DNA from: Pseudomonadota bacterium
Lineage (GTDB): Bacteria > Desulfobacterota > Desulfobulbia > Desulfobulbales > SURF-16
Assembly (NCBI GenBank): GCA_030597865.1
Contig: JAUVQZ010000090.1
Span: 1 to 10,686, forward strand
Direction of reading: 5' to 3'
DNA: 10,686 nucleotides
Positions 1-7,221 of this stretch are shown here, one piece after another. The notes beneath the pieces are model-generated. The model worked only from the letters and a program-made list of their open reading frames with translations, had not been told where the DNA came from and did not search any database. The stretch's first letter is position 1, and the number at the start of each line of letters is the position of its first letter. The position numbers and the translations under genes are program-made.

Positions 1-2
1 CA

Positions 3-18
3 TGGCGTGATACTTGCA
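3..18 (+). promoter_or_regulatory. Candidate sigma-54 (-24/-12) promoter of the cytochrome gene
   Basis: The sequence reads TGGCGTG-N4-TTGCA, against the RpoN consensus TGGCACG-N4-TTGCA. The GG (4-5) and GC (16-17) dinucleotides have exactly the required spacing, and only two bases of the -24 half differ. Transcription would start near position 29, giving a leader of about 86 nt before the ATG at 115. Enhancer-binding sites would lie to the left of the window and cannot be seen. RpoN control of cytochrome genes is known in Geobacter, so this is plausible, but it is a motif match only. Confidence 0.6.
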
Positions 19-29
19 TTTTGTGGTTA

Positions 30-50
30 GGAGGTATGGGGGTGGGATAA
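30..50 (+). promoter_or_regulatory. Unused consensus Shine-Dalgarno and minimal reading frame in the cytochrome leader
   Basis: A perfect AGGAGG (30-35) lies about 80 nt upstream of the cytochrome start. It is followed by an ATG at 36 that opens only ATG-GGG-GTG-GGA-TAA; the in-frame GTG at 42 has ideal spacing from the AGGAGG. A short stem, GGTAT (33-37) with ATACC (52-56), would partly bury it. The cytochrome's own site (GGGCGG, 102-107) is weaker. It could be a ribosome standby or leader-translation element, or chance. Confidence 0.22.
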
Positions 51-114
51 AATACCATGGGGCAACTTCACAGGAATAAAAAATAAACGATTCCACGGTC
101 AGGGCGGATATGAC

Positions 115-1140
115 ATGAAATATTTGAAAAAGACATCGGCGATCCTGCTGACAACACTGCCCCTGGCCCTGTCTTTCTCTGCCAATATTGGCCAGGCCAA
201 GGTGAGCGGCCCCTGTTCCAACTGCCACACCATGCATAGCAGTCAGGATGGCCAAGCTTTGGTACAAGGCGGCCCTGCCACCACCCTGCTGATTGACGAC
301 TGCGTGGGCTGCCACTCAAGTAACACAGCCGATACCATCGTTGACGGCACCCCCATTGTCTACAACACCGTCCCGCCCGACAAGCCTCTGGCCGGCGGCA
401 ATTTCCACTGGGTGGCCCAGGCTGGTGGAGAAAATGATGTCTATGGCCATAACGTCTGGGGGATATCAGCTGAAGACAGCTATATTACAGCAGCAGAAGG
501 GGCACCTGGCGGCGAAGGCGGAACAGGTTGCAAGACCTGTCACCAAAGTCTTGCCCTGAACCCAAGCGCCACCGATAATACCGGCACTGACCCTATCGCC
601 CTTGGCAAGAATGGCTGTCAGGGTTGCCACATCGAGGTGAGCCACCACGATGACAGCAACAACTGGTTTCGTTTTTTAAAGGGGCATAAATCCGCAAATC
701 ACTATGTGACGGGCATCGAATCCCCCAACTGGGAGCAAAACCCCACAGCCCCAGAAAATCGCAACGTCTACAGGGGAGCAGACACAGATTACCCAACCGG
801 CAGCGGGCTGTCATCGACCCACTCCATCTCTGCCTTCTGCTCCGGTTGTCATACGAACTTCCATGAGTACATGGGGGAATCGAGCCCCTGGATCCGCCAC
901 CCCAATGACATCCTGCTGCCCACCACCGGTGAGTACGCCGGCTATGACCCCCTAACCACCTATAGCAACGAGGCACCGGTGGCCTATCTTGACCCAGCCA
1001 ACACGATTCGGGCCGAAGCAGTGGTTACCTGCCTCTCCTGCCACCGGGCCCACGGTTCGGATCAACCTGACATGCTACGCTGGGACTATACTGACATGGG
1101 GACCGGCGGCTGCTACACCTGTCATACCTTAAAGCATTAA
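115..1140 (+). CDS. Exported heptaheme c-type cytochrome, OmcS-like motif order
   Basis: This is a predicted secreted multihaem electron-transfer protein. Residues 1-28 form a Sec signal peptide (basic MKYLKK, hydrophobic core, likely cleavage after GQA). Seven CXXCH haem sites begin at C34, C63, C139, C168, C242, C306 and C333. Twelve further histidines (for example H41, H98, H112, H177, H178, H250, H262, H313, H341) would allow bis-His ligation of all seven. There is no lipobox, no transmembrane segment after the signal and no enzyme domain. From memory, the order CxxCHTMH, CxxCH, GGxFxWV/GHN, CxxCH, FCxxCHTxxH, RHP, CLSCHRAH, CxxCH resembles Geobacter OmcS, a six-haem filament cytochrome, with one extra site here (C139 or C168). 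The start is preceded by GGGCGG at suitable spacing. It is monocistronic, faces a convergent kinase operon, and has a sigma-54-like promoter upstream. Cytochrome identity is certain; a filament or extracellular role is inference. Confidence 0.95.
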   Translation: MKYLKKTSAILLTTLPLALSFSANIGQAKVSGPCSNCHTMHSSQDGQALVQGGPATTLLIDDCVGCHSSNTADTIVDGTPIVYNTVPPDKPLAGGNFHWVAQAGGENDVYGHNVWGISAEDSYITAAEGAPGGEGGTGCKTCHQSLALNPSATDNTGTDPIALGKNGCQGCHIEVSHHDDSNNWFRFLKGHKSANHYVTGIESPNWEQNPTAPENRNVYRGADTDYPTGSGLSSTHSISAFCSGCHTNFHEYMGESSPWIRHPNDILLPTTGEYAGYDPLTTYSNEAPVAYLDPANTIRAEAVVTCLSCHRAHGSDQPDMLRWDYTDMGTGGCYTCHTLKH

Positions 1141-1299
1141 GGGAAAAGGCGTAAGCGCTCCATGAACACCCCCCTGCACGCACTCAAACCCTACGATATA
1201 CAGGGGTATAATCGAAGGGCTCGATCACGCACCTGGGGATGTCCCTGAAGCGCTTACAGGATGGGGGTTATGCCATCTTGGGGTGTAGTTTATTGATCG
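1141..1299. other. Convergent intergenic region, no gene seen
   Basis: The two converging transcription units end here, the cytochrome from the left and the kinase operon from the right. I see no ORF with coding character and no strong intrinsic terminator on either strand. The best short hairpin is AGGATGG (1258-1264) with CCATCTT (1273-1279), about 7 bp including one G-U pair; it lacks a following T-run. A second possible stem pairs CCCCTG (1171-1176) with CAGGGG (1201-1206). The main structure, the 9-bp inverted repeat, is listed separately. Confidence 0.6.
1151..1257. repeat. 107-bp unit bounded by a 9-bp perfect inverted repeat
   Basis: GTAAGCGCT at 1151-1159 is the exact reverse complement of AGCGCTTAC at 1249-1257. 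Inside lie nested complementary pairs: CAGGG (1201-1205) with CCCTG (1243-1247), and ATCGA (1211-1215) with TCGAT (1221-1225). There is also a direct repeat CACGCAC (1177-1183 and 1226-1232). The unit could be a structured RNA shared by both transcripts, a long-range terminator, or a small mobile-element relic. No clear target-site duplication flanks it. The 9-bp match is certain; any function is not. Confidence 0.35.
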
Positions 1300-3057
1300 C
1301 TATCGAAAAGGCCTAGCCACCTTGCCCTGTTTGGCCAGATGCTCCCTAATGGTCTGAAAAAGAAGGGGGGTCCTCACCGGTTTGGCAAGATAATCATCCA
1401 TCCCCACATCCAGGCATTGCTGGCGGTCTCCCTCCATGGCATGGGCGGTTACGGCAATAATCGAAATATGGCCCCCGGTCTTTTTTTCCAGGGATCGGAT
1501 GGCGGCTGTGGCCTGGTGGCCTGTCATTTCAGGCATCTGGATATCCATGAGGATAAGGTCATAGCCCCCCTGCCCAAAGGCCTCCACCGCCTCCTTACCA
1601 TTATTAACCGCCTGTGCCTGCCAGCCTTGCTCCCCAAGGACATCCAGCAACAGCTGCTGATTGACCTCCTCATCCTCAGCAACAAGAATACGGGCCGGGA
1701 TTTGCGAACCTTGCCCCCCCTGGCCCAGGGCTACCACCTCCGAGGCATCCCAGTCCACAAAACGCTCCCCATTGTCTGGGGCAAGGTCCAGGCCAACGGT
1801 GACATGGAAGGTCGAGCCTGCCCCTGGCTCACTGTCCACCCAGATTTCACCACCCATCATCTGCACCAACAGGGCGGATATGGTCAACCCCAGACCAGCC
1901 CCCCCATACCTCCTGGTATTTGAGGTATCTGCCTGGGTGAAGGCGTCAAAGATATGGCCCTGTTTACCCTGAGCTATACCCTGCCCCTGATCCTGAACCT
2001 TGAAATGGACAACCAGCCCATTGTCGAAACGGCTGTCAATCTCCGCGCTGAGGACGACCTCCCCCTGCTGGGAAAACTTGACGGCATTTTCAAGCAGGTT
2101 ATTCAAAATCTGCCGGAGGCGATAGGGATCGCCAATAACATTGATCGACACCCCCTCGTCTTTTTGACAGCAAAGGCTCAGCCCTTTTTTCAAAACCCTT
2201 TCCATAACGTCTTCGCAGACAACATCGACAAGATCAGCAAGCCCAAAAACCTGCTCAGAAAGCTCCAGGTTTTCCGATTCAATCCTGGCAAAATCAAGGA
2301 TCTTATTAACGGTGACAAGGAGCCGGTCGGTGGAGGTGGTTATCATCTCCACATAGGACCTCTGTTGCCCTGTAAGCTCAGCAACACCAAGGAGGCTGGC
2401 AAAACCCATGATCCCGTTGATGGGGGTGCGAATCTCATGGCTCATATTGTCAAGAAAAGCCCTCTTGGCTCGACTGGCCTGGGCGGCCGCTATCCGTGCC
2501 TGGCCAAGGGCCTCAGCTGTTTTCTTGTGATCACAGACCTCATCCACCAGCCTGCTATTAATGGTGATGAGATCCGCAGTACGCGCCACCACCCGCTCTT
2601 CAAGCCGGGCATTTGCCCCCTGAAGCAGCTTCTGGGCCTGGGCCAGCTCGTCGCGCTGCCCCTTTAATGCCAATTGCGTTGCAATCCGGGCCCTTATGAT
2701 GGAGAGGCTGAATGGCTTGTGGATATAATCCACCGCCCCCATGGCCAGCCCCTTGGCCTCTTCCTCTTCGGCATTGATCCCTGTGACGAATATGACCGGA
2801 ATCTCCCTGGTGGCGGCATCTGCCTTTAAACACCGGCACACCTCATAGCCATCCATCTCCGGCATCATGATATCAAGCAAAATCAGATCCGGCCTTGTCT
2901 CAGATGTGGCCCAGCGCAGGGCCCTTTCACCATTGGTGGCAATGATGATCTCATACTCATCCTCCAGGGCCCCGATAAGGATCTTGAGGTTGATGGGCAG
3001 ATCATCCACCAGCAGGAGGGTATATTTCCCCATCGCCTTTATCTGCTCACGAGCCAT
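1300..3057 (-). CDS. Soluble hybrid histidine kinase, REC-HisKA-HATPase-REC
   Basis: This 585-residue protein has no transmembrane segment or signal peptide. Residues 12-130 are a receiver with acidic D18/D19, phospho-acceptor D62 (LLDIMMP), T92 and K114. About 130-195 is a coiled-coil linker. The HisKA H-box holds H207 (SHEIRTP). The HATPase has an N-box with N320 and N324, a DQGQG G1 box (356-360), the FDAF box and GGAGLGL. Residues 455-575 are a second receiver with E461/D462, acceptor D505 (LMDIQMP), T537 and K559. All key residues are present. An N-terminal receiver means it is probably driven by another kinase, most simply the membrane kinase whose 3' end it overlaps by 11 bases. The ATG at 3055-3057 sits just after GGTGGGGGTAG; an ATG eight codons in is a weaker alternative. 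No output or HPt domain is present, so the final target must be encoded elsewhere. Confidence 0.93.
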   Translation of the reverse strand: MAREQIKAMGKYTLLLVDDLPINLKILIGALEDEYEIIIATNGERALRWATSETRPDLILLDIMMPEMDGYEVCRCLKADAATREIPVIFVTGINAEEEEAKGLAMGAVDYIHKPFSLSIIRARIATQLALKGQRDELAQAQKLLQGANARLEERVVARTADLITINSRLVDEVCDHKKTAEALGQARIAAAQASRAKRAFLDNMSHEIRTPINGIMGFASLLGVAELTGQQRSYVEMITTSTDRLLVTVNKILDFARIESENLELSEQVFGLADLVDVVCEDVMERVLKKGLSLCCQKDEGVSINVIGDPYRLRQILNNLLENAVKFSQQGEVVLSAEIDSRFDNGLVVHFKVQDQGQGIAQGKQGHIFDAFTQADTSNTRRYGGAGLGLTISALLVQMMGGEIWVDSEPGAGSTFHVTVGLDLAPDNGERFVDWDASEVVALGQGGQGSQIPARILVAEDEEVNQQLLLDVLGEQGWQAQAVNNGKEAVEAFGQGGYDLILMDIQMPEMTGHQATAAIRSLEKKTGGHISIIAVTAHAMEGDRQQCLDVGMDDYLAKPVRTPLLFQTIREHLAKQGKVARPFR

Positions 3058-6000
3058 GGAGCTCTACCCCCACCAGCGAGGCGAGCTGCACAAGGGAATT
3101 TCTGGCTGCCTCAAAATCAAACTTTTCAAGGGAGACCTCAATGCCATGGCGTCCCTCCTCAAATTCGCTGCTCCCATACCGGGGCAGCCCCCGGAGAAAC
3201 CTCTCTGCCCGTGGAGCATTGGCCTCTATGAGGCCAAGCAGGGTCATGAGAATTTGTTGAAGCTCCGCACCATCGGGCAGGGGAGAAAAAGGCCGCATCT
3301 CTCCCTTGCCGCCGGGCTTAAGGAGATCAACAAGAACCTGGTACAGAATTTCCGGCTCAATGGGTTTGGCGATATAGCCATTCATCCCAGCCTCCAGACA
3401 TTGAGCCCTCTCCCCCCCCCTGAGCTGGGCTGTCAAGGCAATGATGGGCAATTCCGCTAATTCCGGTTGTTGGCGAATCTGGCGGGTGGCCTCTAAGCCA
3501 TTAAGCTTTGGCATCTGGACATCCATCAGCACCGCATCAAAGCCCTGTCCCACCTTGGCCAGGGCGTCCTCCCCGTCCACCGCCGTTACCACCTTTACGC
3601 CGGCATTGACCAAGATCTCAGAGGCGACCTCCCTGTTGATGGCGTTATCCTCCACCAGCAAAAGACGGTGGCCGGCCAGGGCCTCCCTGGATCCGGCCGC
3701 CATATTTTCGCCAATCAACTGGGCAGGGCCTCCCTGTAATAATACCTCCAGGGAGGAGAGGAGAAGCTCTCTTTTCACCGGCTTGGTTAATACCGCCCTG
3801 ACCCCGAGCTCAGCGGCCCGGCGCCGCAAATCAGTATCCTGACCATCCGCTGAGATCATGACAATGGGGATCCCGGCAAAATCAGGGTCCTGCCGGAGAA
3901 TATTGACCAGACTCAAACCATCCATGCCAGGCATGGCCTGATCAAGCAAAATCACATGGGGCAAGCCACCCAGGCTGGCCATCTGCCGCAATATATCCAG
4001 GCCATCCTCCCCACTTTTAGCGATTTCCACCTCAAAAAGAAAAGAGGTAAACATTTTGGCCATGAAGTGGCGAAACATCTTATTGTCATCAACCACCAGC
4101 ACCCTGCTACCGGCAAACATCTCTTTATATCTTGCCGGGAGGTCCACCTGGACCTGGCGTTCAAGGCGGCTGGTGAAATAAAAGGCCGAACCCTGGCCCG
4201 GAACGCTCTCAAGCCATATCTGTCCTCCGCACCGCTCCACAATCCCCTTGCTGACGGCAAGGCCAATGCCAGTACCAGCAGATTGCCGGGACATGGATTG
4301 GTCCGCCTGGGAAAAAGCGTCAAAGAGATGGGCCTGCTGATCCCGGTCAATGCCTATGCCCGTGTCAGTAACCGTAATGAGCAGATCCACCTCCTTGCCC
4401 TTACTCTCCTGGAGGGCAACCATGATCGTTACCTGGCCCTCAGGGGTGAATTTAAGGGCGTTATCAACAAGGTTGACCAGAACCTGCCCCAGACGGAGGG
4501 GATCACCGATAAGCTCCTGGGGCACATCATCATTGATGCGCACCTCAAAATTAATATTCTTATCACGGGCCCTATCACTGAACAGGGGCGTCATGTCTTC
4601 AAGGACATCATTGAGGTTGAAATTAATCTCTTCAAACTCAAGATGGCTGACCTCTCGGTTCGAGAGATCGAGGGTATCACCAATAATAACAAGGAGATCC
4701 CTGGCCGTTTTTTTCACCGTTGCCAGATAATCACGGCCCTTGGCAGGGAGGGCCTGACCAAGGGCCAGATTGGTCAGACCAATGATGGCGTTCATGGCTG
4801 TCCGAATCTCATGGCCCGTGTGAGCCAGAAAGGCAGACCTGGTTGCCTCGGCAGCCTCGGCAGCCTCTTTGGCCTCCAGCAACTGGGCAAGGGTTGTCCG
4901 ATGCCCCTCAATTTCCAGGGAGAGCTGATCGTTACTTACCAATAAGCGGCTATTAAGATCGGTCATTTTTTCCTGCTGCCGGGCCAGCTCCTGGGTGCGG
5001 GTCTGGACATTTTTCTCCAGGGAATTGCTACGGGACTGGAGCCCCCCATTATCCATGGCAAGTTCCCTGTTCGCCCTGCTCAACTCCTCCTGGAACCCGC
5101 TGAGGGTCTCATTCTTTTCCTCAAGCTCTTGGTAGTATGAATGGAGCTGGTCCACCATATCATTAAAGGCGCGGCCAACCCGGGCGACCTCATCGTTGCC
5201 CACCACCTCGACCTTGGTGGAAAAATCCCCTGTGTCCATAAAATCCTCTATGACCTTATGAAGATATACCAGGGGCCTGGTGATAAATTTGCCCAGCATG
5301 AGGGAAAGCAATAGTATGGCTGCCAGGCCCACGGGCAAGGCTGCCATGGAGACCCTGCTGCTCAACTCCACCTCCTGGTTACCAGCGGCAATAACAGTGG
5401 CTGCCTGCTCACTATTATTGGAGGTTACCTGCTTTAGATTTTTATTTATCCCGGCAAAGGCCAGGGACAACTCCTCCACCTTGGCAGCCATGAGGCCATA
5501 AATCCCAGAGGCCTTCTCCGCCTCGGCAATCATCAGATCCATGGCCACAAAGAGCTCCTCCTTGGCAGGCATTGTCTCACCTTCAATCACGGAATCGAGC
5601 TGGGCTGCAATATTCGCGCGATCAGAGGCGATGAGCCTATTAATCTTCCGGGCTGAATGGTAGAGGCTGTCTAAGGGCTTGCGGGCCTTGCCAATGGCAA
5701 CGGCCAGGGAGCTGTTTTCTGAAGAAAGCCCGAAAAGCCATGTGCCGAGCTCACACTTCTCTGCGCTCATCGCCCCTGTAAAAGGGGCCTCATTGTCAAT
5801 GGCCTCAGCCAAGGCCATTACCCAACGATAGGCAGCTTCTTTTTTATGGAACAGAACGTTTAGGAATTGGAGGGGGTCAAGGATGTCCGTATTATCGAGA
5901 CGCCGGCAAAGCTCAAGATAGGCCTCCCCCTCCTGGCGCCATTGCTGCCATTGGCCATAAAGGAGGGCCAGAATCTCTTTATCCTGCTGGTCCCTGACCA

Positions 6001-6307
6001 GCACCTCAACGGCTCGCAGTTCCTTATCAAGGGCTAAAAAGCCTTGCTGCAGATCTTGATAATGGGCCTCCCTCTCAGCCCGGGAAAGCCCCTTGCTTAA
6101 CAGGCGCATCTCATGGGCCATGATTGCCTGGACATGGTCATGGATAACCATAACGGACTGCACCTTTTCCAGGTTATGACCGATGGAGGAGACCCCCCTT
6201 GCCAGCTGCCGGGCACTGCCCAGATTAATCAAGGCGATAGCACCGCCCAGAAGGGCGATAATAAAAAAGGCAATAAAGAGCTTATCCTGGATACGGATAT
6301 TTCTCAC
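3047..6307 (-). CDS. Membrane hybrid histidine kinase with periplasmic CZB-like sensor, HAMP, HK and two receivers
   Basis: This 1086-residue inner-membrane sensor has TM1 at about 9-29, a helical periplasmic region 30-320, TM2 at about 321-340, HAMP about 341-395 (ITRP then ND-EVARVGRAFN) and a coiled coil about 390-490. The HisKA holds H499, and the HATPase has N612/N616, DTGIGI (648-653), FDAF and GTGIGL. Receiver 1 has D740/D741, acceptor D789, S819 and K842. Receiver 2 has E886/D887, acceptor D929, T959 and K981. The last ~90 residues are a helical tail resembling a degenerate HPt, with no phospho-acceptor motif. Residues about 150-225 resemble a CZB zinc-binding domain (H154, CELGTW from C185, H217). 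The H-box reads HEIRTAMN, with Ala in place of the usual Pro. The start is a GTG overlapping the rhodanese stop as GTGA, so translation is coupled. Hybrid-kinase identity is certain; the CZB call is moderate and the signal unknown. Confidence 0.94.
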   Translation of the reverse strand: MRNIRIQDKLFIAFFIIALLGGAIALINLGSARQLARGVSSIGHNLEKVQSVMVIHDHVQAIMAHEMRLLSKGLSRAEREAHYQDLQQGFLALDKELRAVEVLVRDQQDKEILALLYGQWQQWRQEGEAYLELCRRLDNTDILDPLQFLNVLFHKKEAAYRWVMALAEAIDNEAPFTGAMSAEKCELGTWLFGLSSENSSLAVAIGKARKPLDSLYHSARKINRLIASDRANIAAQLDSVIEGETMPAKEELFVAMDLMIAEAEKASGIYGLMAAKVEELSLAFAGINKNLKQVTSNNSEQAATVIAAGNQEVELSSRVSMAALPVGLAAILLLSLMLGKFITRPLVYLHKVIEDFMDTGDFSTKVEVVGNDEVARVGRAFNDMVDQLHSYYQELEEKNETLSGFQEELSRANRELAMDNGGLQSRSNSLEKNVQTRTQELARQQEKMTDLNSRLLVSNDQLSLEIEGHRTTLAQLLEAKEAAEAAEATRSAFLAHTGHEIRTAMNAIIGLTNLALGQALPAKGRDYLATVKKTARDLLVIIGDTLDLSNREVSHLEFEEINFNLNDVLEDMTPLFSDRARDKNINFEVRINDDVPQELIGDPLRLGQVLVNLVDNALKFTPEGQVTIMVALQESKGKEVDLLITVTDTGIGIDRDQQAHLFDAFSQADQSMSRQSAGTGIGLAVSKGIVERCGGQIWLESVPGQGSAFYFTSRLERQVQVDLPARYKEMFAGSRVLVVDDNKMFRHFMAKMFTSFLFEVEIAKSGEDGLDILRQMASLGGLPHVILLDQAMPGMDGLSLVNILRQDPDFAGIPIVMISADGQDTDLRRRAAELGVRAVLTKPVKRELLLSSLEVLLQGGPAQLIGENMAAGSREALAGHRLLLVEDNAINREVASEILVNAGVKVVTAVDGEDALAKVGQGFDAVLMDVQMPKLNGLEATRQIRQQPELAELPIIALTAQLRGGERAQCLEAGMNGYIAKPIEPEILYQVLVDLLKPGGKGEMRPFSPLPDGAELQQILMTLLGLIEANAPRAERFLRGLPRYGSSEFEEGRHGIEVSLEKFDFEAARNSLVQLASLVGVELHGS

Positions 6308-7134
6308 CGGGAAGGCCCTTGATCATGGTTACCGAACCTGTCAAGACCTGCCTGGCGCCATGCAAGCCCCCCCCCTTTTAAGAAGGCATAGTCAATGCCG
6401 CTTTCATCAAATACATGCTGCAGCCACTGGGACTGGGCCCCATAGCTATCAATGATAAGCATCTTTTTCCCCATCACCTTGCGGCTGCCGCTCTTGATCA
6501 GCTTGGCCAGCCGGTCAATGGGGGAATGTTTCAGGTTGGCAAGGGTGATGGGGAAATTATGACGCTCTGCCATGTCTCGAATGTCGACAACCATGGTGCC
6601 GGACTGCCGGGCAGCGACGACAAACTGGCTGGGCAACAGGCATTTTGCCAGGTAGTGATCCTTGACAAATAGCTGCTCAAGGGCACCATCCGTGAGGATC
6701 TTGCCAAAAAAAAGGACCTTTTCCGGATGCTCCTTGGCCCAGTTGAAAATACCAGGGCGATACACAAAGATATTGCCATAGCCCCATTTTGTCGCCTTCA
6801 CAAAGGCATCCATGGCCTTAGGAAAATCCTCCTGGTTACAATAAAAGACGATAGCCTTGGCAGGATCCTTGGCCCGCAACCGTTCAAGATCCTCCCTGAC
6901 CATGGTGGCCACCGGAATATGAACCGCATTTTTCATATGGAGGACATCGTACTCAAGGCGGCTTCGGCAGTCTACCAGGTGGGCGTGATCCAGTATTTGG
7001 CCGAGCTCCACACTGCCGATATAACCGGCAGGACGCTCAGGCCCTGAGGCAAAGACCGCTGAAAAGGACCCGGCAACAATAAAAAGCAACGACGCCATGG
7101 CCAGCAAAACTCTTTTCCACATTTCCAACACCAT
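6304..7134 (-). CDS. Exported tandem rhodanese-domain protein, probable sensor partner of the kinase
   Basis: This 276-residue periplasmic protein has a signal peptide at 1-29 (MWKR, hydrophobic run, cleavage AVFA|SG). The first rhodanese domain, about 38-140, has VDCRS (54-58), a candidate sulfur-carrying C99 in FYCNQEDFPK and a GY-NIFVYRPGIFNW end. The second, about 170-265, has VVDIRD (183-188) and LKGGGLAW, but Ser230 (IIDSYG) where a catalytic Cys would sit. Classical two-domain rhodaneses carry the Cys in the C-terminal domain, so the arrangement here is reversed. The C99 loop also departs from the CRxGxR form. Rhodaneses move sulfane sulfur or bind related groups. Its stop overlaps the kinase GTG by four bases, suggesting that it feeds or modulates that kinase's periplasmic sensor. 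The ATG at 7134 was chosen because AGGAAGG precedes it and the signal peptide then starts cleanly; the frame could extend to a GTG at 7200. Confidence 0.85.
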   Translation of the reverse strand: MVLEMWKRVLLAMASLLFIVAGSFSAVFASGPERPAGYIGSVELGQILDHAHLVDCRSRLEYDVLHMKNAVHIPVATMVREDLERLRAKDPAKAIVFYCNQEDFPKAMDAFVKATKWGYGNIFVYRPGIFNWAKEHPEKVLFFGKILTDGALEQLFVKDHYLAKCLLPSQFVVAARQSGTMVVDIRDMAERHNFPITLANLKHSPIDRLAKLIKSGSRKVMGKKMLIIDSYGAQSQWLQHVFDESGIDYAFLKGGGLAWRQAGLDRFGNHDQGPSR

Positions 7135-7136
7135 AC

Positions 7137-7143
7137 CCTTCCT
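7137..7143 (-). promoter_or_regulatory. Ribosome binding site fixing the rhodanese start
   Basis: On the minus strand AGGAAGG lies directly before GT-ATG (7134-7132). The upstream in-frame GTG at 7200 has no comparable site and would place 22 polar residues before the signal peptide. The next ATG at 7122 is too far from it. Confidence 0.6.
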
Positions 7144-7221
7144 AAAACCCTCACATGGCCTGTTGATTACGTTAAATATGCTGTAAAGTAAGGGGTTCAC
7201 CTGTAGCCAAAGGTCTCAGGA

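Noticed and set aside
57..86. Nine-residue reading frame in the cytochrome leader (ATG at 57)
   Set aside because: No Shine-Dalgarno at usable spacing and no conserved features; too short to support.
1141..1299. Possible cyclic-di-GMP (GEMM) riboswitch, because such elements often accompany cytochrome genes
   Set aside because: The region contains CACGCAC repeats but lacks the conserved GEMM core and tetraloop-receptor arrangement, and it lies downstream of the cytochrome. The leader 1-114 does not match either.
3047..3320. HPt domain at the C-terminus of the membrane kinase
   Set aside because: The tail is helical and HPt-like in position, but it lacks the HxxKG-type phospho-acceptor motif; it resembles the non-phosphorylated tail seen on many multi-receiver kinases.
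3956..4945. Long plus-strand open frame (330 codons) opposite the membrane kinase; similar ones at 1339-1923, 1954-2667 and 2867-3460
   Set aside because: They lie wholly antisense to clearly conserved kinase domains, show no recognisable domain, and are expected from GC-rich codon bias on the opposite strand.
7135..7200. N-terminal extension of the rhodanese from a GTG at 7200
   Set aside because: No ribosome site upstream, and it would bury the signal peptide behind 22 extra residues. AGGAAGG before the ATG at 7134 fits better.
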